DNA of 64,000 nt, taken from Bin87 sp965261195 (GTDB lineage Bacteria; Chloroflexota; Dehalococcoidia; Lucifugimonadales; UBA3495). The notes beneath the pieces were generated by a model. The model saw nothing but the letters and a program-made list of their open reading frames with translations. It did no database searches and was not told where the DNA came from. The translations under genes were made by a program, and so were the position numbers. The stretch covers positions 1,674,001-1,738,000 of the forward strand of contig OZ253455.1 of the NCBI GenBank assembly GCA_965261195.1, read 5' to 3'. This document shows positions 17,039 to 23,996 of the stretch, one piece after another; positions within the stretch are counted from its first letter, which is position 1; each line of letters begins with the position of its first letter.

Positions 17039-19081
17039 CTAGGCGCGGCTTTCGGCCTTGGCCTGCTTCGCAACGTCGATGACGCGCTGCTCAATATTTT
17101 GGGGCACCTGTTCGTAGTGGTCGAACTCGAAGCGGTAGGAACCGCGGCCGCCGGTGAGCGAACGCAAGTCCTGGGAATAACGCTGCACTTCGGCGTGGGG
17201 AACCTCGGCCTCGATAACGGTGTAGCGCGTTTCGGGGATCATGCCCAGAATACGGCCGCGCTTGCTGTTGAGGTCGCTGATGATGTCGCCGGTATAGTTT
17301 TCCGGGACGGTTACGTACAGCCTGACCACCGGCTCCAGCAGCACCGGCGCAGCCTTGGACATACCCTGGCGCAGCGCCTGGCTGCCGGCAATTTCAAAGG
17401 CGATGGGTTTCCCGTCCACCGGGTGGGTGCTGCCGTCGTAAATGATGGCCTTCATGTCGACCACCGGGAAGCCGGCCAGCACGCCTTCCTTCAGAGTGTT
17501 GACGACGCCCTTTTCCACCGCCGGGATTAGCTCCCGCGGCACACGTCCGCCAACTACTTCGTTGCCAAACTCAAAACCTTCGTCCCGATTCTTGGGTTCC
17601 AGGCGCAGAACCACGTGGCCGTACTGCCCGCTGCCGCCGGTCTGTTTCTTGTGGCGGTATTCCGAACTGGTAATCTGCGTGATGGTTTCACGGTAGGGCA
17701 CCACCGGCAGGCGCACGTTGAGGCTGGTGCCAAATTTGCGTTTGATGCGATCCAGTGCGACTTCGATCTGAACCTCGCCGAGGCCGGTCAGCAGGCTTTC
17801 GCTGGTTTCCGGGTTGCGGGTGAACCGCAGGCTGGGGTCATCCTCCACGATGCGGGCCAGCGAGGTGGACATCTTGTCCAGGTCGGCCTGCGTGGCCGGA
17901 TACACCGCCAGGGAATAGAAGCCGTGGGTGAAATCAATGCCGTCCAGCGTTACACGGTTGTCGTTGGCGCAAAGGGTGTCACCGGTGAGCGTGGAGCTCA
18001 ACTTGCCAACCGCTCCGATGTCGCCGGCCACAATTTCGGATACGTTTTCCTGGCTGTTGCCCTGGGGGAAGTACAACTGGCTGAGGCGTTCGGACTGGTT
18101 CTTGTTGGGGTTGTGCACTTCGCCGTTGGACCTGGCCGTGCCGCGATACACGCGGAACATGGACAACTTGCCGACAAACGGGTCGGCGGTGGTCTTGAAC
18201 ACCAGCGCGGCCAGCGGGCCCGACGCATCGACTTCGATGTCCGCATTACCCGAGTCCGCATTACCCGACGATTGCGGGAAATCCGCCGGTGACGGCAGGA
18301 AGTCGTGCATCATCTGCACCAGTTCGGCGACTCCGATATTCTGGGTTGCCGAGGTAACCAGGATGGGCGCCAGCGCTCCGTCGCAGATGGCCTTCCGGGC
18401 GCCGGCAGTTACTTCCGCGGCGGTAATCTCCTCGCCTTCCAGGTACTTGTCGGCCAAAGCATCGTCGGACTCGGCGACTGCTTCGATCAGCCGCTCGCGG
18501 GCGGAATCGAAGTCGCCCACCAGTTCGTCGGGCATATCGGCCGGTGGGTCAATTACGCTGACCAACCCGGTGAAGGATTGGGCTTCGCCGATGGGAAGCT
18601 GGAAGGGCACACACCTGTTGCCGAAAACCGACTGGATTTCCTGCACACACCGCTCAAAACTGGCGTTTTCCCGATCCATCTTGTTGAGGACGAAGGCGAC
18701 GGGCAAACCGCGGCCTTGCGCCATATCCCAGGCTCGTTCGGTGCCAACGTCCACGCCGGTCGGCGCCGCGATCACAATTACCGCCGACTCCACGACCCGC
18801 ACGGCGGCGATTGCCTCGCCGAGGAACTCGTCATAGCCGGGGGTGTCCAGCAGGTTCAGCTTGTTATCGCCGTCGGTAACGCGCAGCAGGCTGGTTTGCA
18901 CACTGGCCGAGCGTTTGGCCTCTTCGGGTTCGTAGTCAGATGCGGTATTGCCGTCCTCCACCCGTCCAATGCGGGTTGTGACCTTGGCATTGTAGAGAAT
19001 GATTTCGGCAAGGGTGGTCTTGCCGGCGCCGCTATGAGACATCAGCGCAATGTTTCGGATGGTGCTGGCGGATACGGCCAT
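17039..19081 (-). CDS. elongation factor G-like translational GTPase (EF-G paralogue)
   Basis: 680 residues with EF-G domain order. The GTP site shows HSGAGKTT near residue 16, DTPGYDEF near 80 and NKMDREN near 134. The C-terminal part has the EF-G domain IV/V pattern (GSGQYGHV, then ELIPAVEKGV). The G1 and switch I sequences differ from canonical EF-G (SHSGAGKT for AHIDAGKT, SASVQTSLL for GITITSAA), which marks the EF-G2/FusA2-like branch, whose members may not be the main translocase. ATG 19081 follows AAGGGG. A promoter is predicted at 19138-19167 and a terminator at 16981. Confidence 0.88.
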   Translation of the reverse strand: MAVSASTIRNIALMSHSGAGKTTLAEIILYNAKVTTRIGRVEDGNTASDYEPEEAKRSASVQTSLLRVTDGDNKLNLLDTPGYDEFLGEAIAAVRVVESAVIVIAAPTGVDVGTERAWDMAQGRGLPVAFVLNKMDRENASFERCVQEIQSVFGNRCVPFQLPIGEAQSFTGLVSVIDPPADMPDELVGDFDSARERLIEAVAESDDALADKYLEGEEITAAEVTAGARKAICDGALAPILVTSATQNIGVAELVQMMHDFLPSPADFPQSSGNADSGNADIEVDASGPLAALVFKTTADPFVGKLSMFRVYRGTARSNGEVHNPNKNQSERLSQLYFPQGNSQENVSEIVAGDIGAVGKLSSTLTGDTLCANDNRVTLDGIDFTHGFYSLAVYPATQADLDKMSTSLARIVEDDPSLRFTRNPETSESLLTGLGEVQIEVALDRIKRKFGTSLNVRLPVVPYRETITQITSSEYRHKKQTGGSGQYGHVVLRLEPKNRDEGFEFGNEVVGGRVPRELIPAVEKGVVNTLKEGVLAGFPVVDMKAIIYDGSTHPVDGKPIAFEIAGSQALRQGMSKAAPVLLEPVVRLYVTVPENYTGDIISDLNSKRGRILGMIPETRYTVIEAEVPHAEVQRYSQDLRSLTGGRGSYRFEFDHYEQVPQNIEQRVIDVAKQAKAESRA

Positions 19082-19137
19082 CGTGTTACCCCTTTGCGTA
19101 TGCCTGAAATGGGTTGGATTGCGTGTTGGGTTGCGTG

Positions 19138-19167
19138 ATTGTAACGAAATCGGGCCGCCTGTTGCAA
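19138..19167 (-). promoter_or_regulatory. predicted promoter of the EF-G-like gene
   Basis: On the minus strand, TTGCAA (19162-19167) and TACAAT (19138-19143) with an 18-base spacer lie about 57 bases before the ATG. Assigned by eye from the consensus. Confidence 0.45.
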
Positions 19168-19262
19168 CCTGGCACAGTCAACGATACAATCAAAGGCCAG
19201 CGACCGGCAGTGAGCCGCTCCTTCAGCGACTCCCCCTTCGGGGCCGGCCGCTCTTTTGCTGC

Positions 19263-19754
19263 CTAGATAAGACTGCGTCTTGTTGAAGGGTAGCCGGGGT
19301 CGTCGGGCAGGCCAGTTTCGCGAGCAGCGGCGTTGGCCAACTGGTCGCACAGTTCGTTATCGGGGTTGCCGCTGTGCCCCCGCACCCACCGGAATTCCAC
19401 CGCTTGCCGCTCGCACACATCCAGCAGGCGCTGCCATAGGTCAGGATTTACCGCTGCTTCCTTTTTGTTGCGCATCCAGCCGTTGCTGCGCCAGCGGGTT
19501 GCCCAACCCTTGCTGATGGCGTCCACCACGTAGCGGGAATCCGAGTGCAAAACGACTTTGCAGGGCCGATTCAACGCCTCCAGGCCGACAATGGCCGCCA
19601 GCAACTCCATGCGGTTGTTGGTAGTCAGCGCGTAGCCGGCCGAAAACTGCTGGCGCCGGCCGTTGTAGTCCAGCACGACTCCGTAACCACCGGGGCCGGG
19701 GTTGCCGATGCAGGAGCCGTCGGTGTGGATGGTGACAGTTTGCAGGTTCGGCAT
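19263..19754 (-). CDS. rnhA: ribonuclease HI
   Basis: 163 residues. RNase HI cuts the RNA strand of RNA-DNA hybrids. All four carboxylates are visible: Asp12 in TDGSCIGNPGPGG, Glu50 in NNRMEL, Asp72 in SDSRYV and Asp137 in NELCD. The catalytic-loop His is in RGHSGNPDN. The start is 2 bases after the stop of the Uma2 gene at 19757, so the two are probably co-transcribed. The C-terminus is slightly longer than in E. coli. Confidence 0.96.
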   Translation of the reverse strand: MPNLQTVTIHTDGSCIGNPGPGGYGVVLDYNGRRQQFSAGYALTTNNRMELLAAIVGLEALNRPCKVVLHSDSRYVVDAISKGWATRWRSNGWMRNKKEAAVNPDLWQRLLDVCERQAVEFRWVRGHSGNPDNELCDQLANAAARETGLPDDPGYPSTRRSLI

Positions 19755-19756
19755 GG

Positions 19757-20578
19757 TTAGCGCTGCGGGTTTTCGGATGAGTCCGGGGATGCCGGGGCTT
19801 GCTGGGCGAGCTGAGCTTCCAGTTCGCGGATTCGGGCGGCCTGCTCTGCGTTCTGCCGGTTGGCTTCCTCCAGAGCATCCGAGGCTTCCTCAAGAGCATC
19901 CTCGGCTTCATCCAGGTTGCGCAGCCAGGTTCCGGCAGCCGGGTCGTACAGACGCAGCTGCAAGCCGGGGAGTACGCAAATGTCCAGGCCCAGGACATCG
20001 CTGTGGCCGCGCAGTATATTGCTGGCGTCTTCGGCAATCGCGATGGGTTCGTAGTGTCCGGCCGGGGAGAGACGTTCCCCCTCCAGCGGCGGGGTATAGA
20101 ACTCCTCGGTAGGGTCAAAGCGCCAATATTCGGTTACTCCCAGCGCCGCGTAGATTTCGGTTTTCTCCGTGATGTCTTTCAAGTAAGTGCGCGGAGAGGC
20201 TATTTCCATCACAAAATCGGGCGCTTTGCCGCCCTCCCTCCAGACGATGTAGGAACGCCGCCAGTGGTCATCTGCTCCAATCACGACGAATACGTCCGGC
20301 GCCACGCTGAAGGAGCTGTCGTTCATCCGGTAATACACCAGCATATCGCCGGACACGTACACGTCAGGATGATTGCGGTAGTAGCGACGCAGGGCATGAA
20401 CGGTTCCGGTAGCCGGGTAGTACTGGAAATCGCTGTCTGCCAATGGTTCACCGTCCGAGTCGGGGTAGTAAACGTCAGGGTCGTCTTCCGAGAGCGGGCG
20501 GTCAAGGCCGCTGCGGATAAACTTGGCTATCTTTTCGCTCCGCTGCCGCCGGACGTCCGGTGTCAAGTTGGTGGTCAT
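19757..20578 (-). CDS. Uma2 family endonuclease-like protein with C-terminal coiled coil
   Basis: 273 residues. The Uma2 core (SVAPDVFVVIGADDHWR, GKAPDFVMEIASPRT, AALGVTEYWRFDP) is followed by a helical acidic tail (residues about 215-260, EAEDALEEASDALEEAN) that predicts a coiled coil. This is the same architecture as the partial gene at the window start. GGAGG-type signal before the ATG. It lies between the Dabb-like gene and rnhA on the minus strand. Confidence 0.87.
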   Translation of the reverse strand: MTTNLTPDVRRQRSEKIAKFIRSGLDRPLSEDDPDVYYPDSDGEPLADSDFQYYPATGTVHALRRYYRNHPDVYVSGDMLVYYRMNDSSFSVAPDVFVVIGADDHWRRSYIVWREGGKAPDFVMEIASPRTYLKDITEKTEIYAALGVTEYWRFDPTEEFYTPPLEGERLSPAGHYEPIAIAEDASNILRGHSDVLGLDICVLPGLQLRLYDPAAGTWLRNLDEAEDALEEASDALEEANRQNAEQAARIRELEAQLAQQAPASPDSSENPQR

Positions 20579-20596
20579 TGGGGGTTCCTCCGTAGG

Positions 20597-21253
20597 CTAC
20601 CGCTCAGGGTGCCGGGCTACGCGCTGCATAATGGTGCGGGTCAGGCCAACGCACTTGTGCCGTACCTTCTCCGTCCATTCGTCCTGCACCGCCGCCTTCC
20701 AGGGTGCAGAGTCGATAACGTCGGGGCTGTCGATTTCGTACAGCGCCAGGTAGCGGGGGAACCCGTCGGCGTTGGTCGTCTCCATGCGGTAGCGGTAAGC
20801 ATTGCGCACGCCTTCGACCTTGCGCAGCCCGGGCAGATGCACCGTATCGTACAGTCGATTGAACTCGCTTTCGTCGGCGGCGGGGATGTCGGTCTGCACC
20901 ATGAAAACGTAGTCGGCGGCGGCCGGCGGACCTCCCACCTCCTCTGCGATGCGACGCAGCACGGTATGGGTGCGATTGGAGGCCTGGGGCCGGATTTTTT
21001 CGATCCAGTCGCCCTTGGCCGACTCCACCTGCCAACCGTCCGATTCAGGGACGCCCGGATCGTCCATCTCGTATAGAGCCGCATACCTGGCCACCTGCCT
21101 GGCATCAGTGGATTCAAGCCGGTAGCGCGTGCAGGAGTGGACGCCGGCAGCGTTGCAGATGTATTTGGCGTGTTCGGTGTCGTACACGCGATTGAACTCA
21201 TCCTCCCAATTGGCGGGAATATCCATTTGCACGAGGTAGGCGAAGTCGGGCAT
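20597..21253 (-). CDS. hypothetical protein with two tandem ferredoxin-like (Dabb/EthD-type) repeats
   Basis: 218 residues built as an internal duplication. Residues 1-105 and 112-210 each contain a Q-(M/T)-DIPA start, an EFNRxYDTxH helix, a Y-R-x-E-(S/T) strand and a YxALYExD strand. That is the pattern of small dimeric alpha-beta barrel proteins (Dabb, EthD), which often act on aromatic or polyketide-like compounds. The duplicated form would make a pseudo-dimer. GGAGG stands 6-7 bases before the ATG. Confidence 0.7.
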   Translation of the reverse strand: MPDFAYLVQMDIPANWEDEFNRVYDTEHAKYICNAAGVHSCTRYRLESTDARQVARYAALYEMDDPGVPESDGWQVESAKGDWIEKIRPQASNRTHTVLRRIAEEVGGPPAAADYVFMVQTDIPAADESEFNRLYDTVHLPGLRKVEGVRNAYRYRMETTNADGFPRYLALYEIDSPDVIDSAPWKAAVQDEWTEKVRHKCVGLTRTIMQRVARHPER

Positions 21254-21298
21254 TTTGGTGCCTCCTAATGATTGTGTTGATGGCGGGTTGTCGGGATG

Positions 21299-21784
21299 TC
21301 AGTCGCCGCGGAGGGCGGTAAGGATGTGAATGGCAAGGTCGCGGCGGAGGTCGTCCGTGGTTTGGTTGAAGGTATCAATGGCTTCTTCAACATCAAAGAT
21401 GAGTTCGCTGACGTTAGTTGCAAAGAATTCGCTGTGGGGGTCGTAGTCGGCTAAATGCCGTTCACGTTGGACGGCGGCGAAGAGGACGCCGAATTCGTGA
21501 ATTGCGCTGGGAAATTTGTTGCCCAGGCTGGCGCTAATTAGTTTGTTCCGAGCCGGCCGGTGGTCTATCGCGCGGTAGGTTTGCTGCCAAGCCCAACGCT
21601 GTTGGTCGGGCGGCGATGCACCAATCAGCGTGTTAGCGTTGCTCAACATCAAGGTGTGGAACATGGCGTAATAAGTACAACTGATGGCGCGCCGCAGCTC
21701 GGTCTGAGTAGCCGGATTTACCCCACCGTCGATAACCCCGTTAGCCAGAGCGCGGGCGACCGCGATCAGTTCGGATGGATGCAC
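21299..21784 (-). CDS. HEPN-like domain protein, second gene of a pair
   Basis: 161 residues, all-helical by eye. The AISCTYYAMFHTLML segment (RRAxSxxYYAxFH pattern) is typical of HEPN proteins, many of which are RNases or toxins. I do not see a clear R-x4-6-H RNase motif, so activity is uncertain. The GTG start at 21784 lies inside the last codons of the upstream gene, so translation is coupled. The partner at 21766-22104 may be its antitoxin or regulator. Confidence 0.65.
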   Translation of the reverse strand: MHPSELIAVARALANGVIDGGVNPATQTELRRAISCTYYAMFHTLMLSNANTLIGASPPDQQRWAWQQTYRAIDHRPARNKLISASLGNKFPSAIHEFGVLFAAVQRERHLADYDPHSEFFATNVSELIFDVEEAIDTFNQTTDDLRRDLAIHILTALRGD

Positions 21785-22104
21785 TTGAGCACTCTCTCGT
21801 GGTTGAGGTCCCAGTCCCATTTTTCCACGTACATATGGTGGAGGTCGAGGTCTGGGGCGATACCGATGGCATCCAGCTGGGGCCTGATGTCCAGGGGGAG
21901 GCCAATGGTACGCGAATGGTCTATGTAGCTGCGGTCGCCTTCCCACACGATGTACACGTGCAGGTAATCCTCGCCGTACCAGTCATCGTGGAGCTGGCGG
22001 ACTATGATGGGGCCAAAGTGGAGGTTGGGCTGGAACCACCCGTTGAGGGTGTCGCCGATGATGGCGGCAACCTGCTCGACGGTGTCTTTGGTGATAGTGG
22101 CCAT
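21766..22104 (-). CDS. hypothetical partner of the HEPN-like protein
   Basis: 112 residues with a DYLHVYIVWEGD strand pair, a DHSRTIGLPLDIRPQLDAIG helix region and an acidic-aromatic C-terminus (VEKWDWDLNHERV). I recognise no catalytic motif and no nucleotidyltransferase GSxxxxxD motif, so it is not a classical MNT partner. GAGGAG stands 9 bases before the ATG. The 3' end overlaps the HEPN gene by about 19 bases. The pair looks like a toxin-antitoxin-type unit by arrangement only. Confidence 0.6.
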   Translation of the reverse strand: MATITKDTVEQVAAIIGDTLNGWFQPNLHFGPIIVRQLHDDWYGEDYLHVYIVWEGDRSYIDHSRTIGLPLDIRPQLDAIGIAPDLDLHHMYVEKWDWDLNHERVLKCIHPN

Positions 22105-22213
22105 GGCTAGCGGCTCCTCGATAGTGCTTACCCGGTCCGATGTTATAATCCCGACCGGCCTTGCCAACAGCAAATGCCGACCGTGCTTCATTTTTACCCT
22201 GTCACAAGCCATC

Positions 22214-22621
22214 ATGCAAACCAACGCCACCGAACAACGGCAAATTGCGGCGTTGGAGAGATTTGCCGCAACGGGCTTGACCGAATTGGAGCGACTGCTC
22301 GCCAGGGAGAAGCAGGCACAGATTGCAGCGTTGGAGCGGTTTGCAGCCGACCCCGGCTTGACAAGGCTGCTGGAACTGGCCGAAGAACAGCGTACCGAGT
22401 TCGACGCCATTGATTTCCTGGGGCTATCGGATGATGAAGAGTTTCATTCCAACTTTCTGGCCTGGTTGCTGAACCCGAGGCAAAACCACGTATTATGCGA
22501 TTACTTTCTCCGGGGTTTTCTGCTCCTAACCGGAGCGCATACCGAAGTTGGCGCCGACGACTGGTTGGGGACGAGCGTGCATCGGGAATGGCGTAACGAA
22601 GTGGATGGACAGCCAGGATAA
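22214..22621 (+). pseudogene. truncated PD-(D/E)XK nuclease-like gene (N-terminal part)
   Basis: 135 residues. The start has a repeated helix (IAALERFAATGL and IAALERFAADPGL), followed by FDAIDFLGLSDDEEFHSNFLAWLLNP and DYFLRGFLLLTG, the N-terminal pattern of a PD-(D/E)XK nuclease family. It ends abruptly at VDGQPG, just before the part where homologues carry the catalytic D and ExK residues. The following sequence is an intergenic repeat (CTTCGACAGGATCAGGATGAG). It is probably a broken gene left after a rearrangement. Confidence 0.6.
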
Positions 22622-22637
22622 GGGGTTACGGCGTCCT

Positions 22638-22660
22638 TCGACAGGATCAGGATGAGCGGG
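22638..22660. repeat. short intergenic repeat motif
   Basis: TTCGACAGGATCAGGATGAG is a motif of a kind often scattered between genes. Here it stands right at the break of the truncated nuclease gene and may mark the rearrangement point. Only one copy was noticed in this window. Confidence 0.35.
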
Positions 22661-22700
22661 GTTGGTAGTGCGGGATGAGCGCGAGGGTGCTGGCGGAGCG

Positions 22701-23156
22701 TTACAAATGCACAATGCTCAGCGGCTGGCCCCAGGCTGCTGCGAGGTGTTCCAGGGCGAGGCGGCGGTGGCATTGTACGGCGGTGGGTTCGGCGCAGAGT
22801 AGCACGGTGGGGGTGGCGAAATCCTGCGGGGATAGGACCAGCTCCGGCCGCCGCTGCGCCATGATGCCGGCGTAGGTTTGTTCGTACTGCTGCCAGGTGA
22901 TGCGTTTTCCGCGCCAGTCGTCCAGCAACTCCGGCGTAGGCGACAACAGGGGCCGGTGCATATATTCGATGCCGCACAACTGCTCCAGAAACCAGGGCAA
23001 ATCCTGCCGCCGGGCGAAGATGGCCATTTGCGATGTATTCCGCAGGCGCACGTCAATCAGCCGCTTGACCCCGGCGTTCCGCAACGTCTCGAAGAAGTCC
23101 TCGGCGGTGCGGCGGGTGAAGCCGATGGTGTAGACGGTAGGCACTGGCGAATTCAA
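22701..23156 (-). CDS. DUF488 family protein
   Basis: 151 residues with the DUF488 pattern: VYTIGFTRRTAEDFFETL, LIDVRLRNTSQMAIFARR, and the C-terminal LLCAEPTAVQCHRRLALEHL. The function of the family is unknown. It is written from TTG 23156; GTG 23144, which places VYTIGF closer to the N-terminus, is an equally good start. It is next to and on the same strand as the carboxymuconolactone-decarboxylase-like gene. Confidence 0.85.
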   Translation of the reverse strand: MNSPVPTVYTIGFTRRTAEDFFETLRNAGVKRLIDVRLRNTSQMAIFARRQDLPWFLEQLCGIEYMHRPLLSPTPELLDDWRGKRITWQQYEQTYAGIMAQRRPELVLSPQDFATPTVLLCAEPTAVQCHRRLALEHLAAAWGQPLSIVHL

Positions 23157-23171
23157 CGGGCGCGGAAACTG

Positions 23172-23720
23172 TCAGTAGGTCATCGCGTCCGGTGTGCCGT
23201 CCGGCAGCTCCACCTGTAGGGCTTGCAGGCTGTGGGCCAAGCCATGATAGTAGGCGACGACGACCAGCATATCCACGATGCCGGCATCCCCGATGATGCC
23301 ACGCACTGCCTCGAAAGTAGCGTCGGCAACGCGATGCTGGCGCAGCAGCTCGATAACAAACTGGGATACCGCAGCATCATCGCCGGACAAACCGGCGGGC
23401 GACCGGTACTCGTGGATGGCCGCGATTTCAGAATCGGTAAGGCCAGCATTGCGGGCGGCGGGCTGGTTCACCGTCCAGACGTAGTGTCCGCAGGCCTCGC
23501 GCGCCGCCGTGAGGACGGCGACAGCCTTGACGCGGGGCGGCAACGGAGTTTCAAAGCGTACATAGCCGCCCAGGTGAGCGAAGTTGCTGGATGCCTGGGG
23601 GTTGTTGAGCAGGGCAGCGTAGTTGCGCTGCACACCGCCTCGGGAAGTTTCGATCTCATCCCAAACCGCCTGGCCGGCGGCATCCATATTTTCACGGGTG
23701 GCAAAAGGTACACGGGCCAT
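23172..23720 (-). CDS. carboxymuconolactone decarboxylase family protein (AhpD-like fold)
   Basis: 182 residues, helical, with an EACGHYVWTVNQPAARNAGL segment where AhpD-like proteins place the CxxH active site. Here only one Cys (ACGH) is seen, so the two-cysteine peroxidase relay is absent. It is probably a gamma-carboxymuconolactone-decarboxylase-like protein of unknown substrate. GGAGG precedes ATG 23720. Confidence 0.85.
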   Translation of the reverse strand: MARVPFATRENMDAAGQAVWDEIETSRGGVQRNYAALLNNPQASSNFAHLGGYVRFETPLPPRVKAVAVLTAAREACGHYVWTVNQPAARNAGLTDSEIAAIHEYRSPAGLSGDDAAVSQFVIELLRQHRVADATFEAVRGIIGDAGIVDMLVVVAYYHGLAHSLQALQVELPDGTPDAMTY

Positions 23721-23761
23721 TGGTGTTGCCTCCTGACGGCGCTTTCCTAAGATGTCACTTA

Positions 23762-23920
23762 CTAACTGAACAGGATAACTACGCAAATCCCAGCGATGAA
23801 AAGTGTGCTGAAAAAGTTCATCGCAAAACGATGGATCAACTCAAATGTTTCTTCGAAATTTCCCGTCTTCTCCTCGCCTGAAGTTTGTTCTTCCGAAGAT
23901 GAAGTTACTTTGTCAGGCAT
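23762..23920 (-). CDS. small single-pass membrane protein
   Basis: 52 residues: an acidic, Ser/Glu-rich N-terminus (about residues 5-28) and one C-terminal transmembrane helix (MNFFSTLFIAGICVVILFS). GGAGG stands 7 bases before ATG 23920, which makes it a likely real gene despite its size. It lies 76 bases after the molybdopterin subunit gene on the same strand. No family recognised. Confidence 0.6.
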   Translation of the reverse strand: MPDKVTSSSEEQTSGEEKTGNFEETFELIHRFAMNFFSTLFIAGICVVILFS

Positions 23921-23996
23921 ATGATATGCCTCCAATGTGAAGGCTGGCGACAATGCTTGAATTGCCGCCAGCAGAATACTCGCTTCCGTTAGCGAA

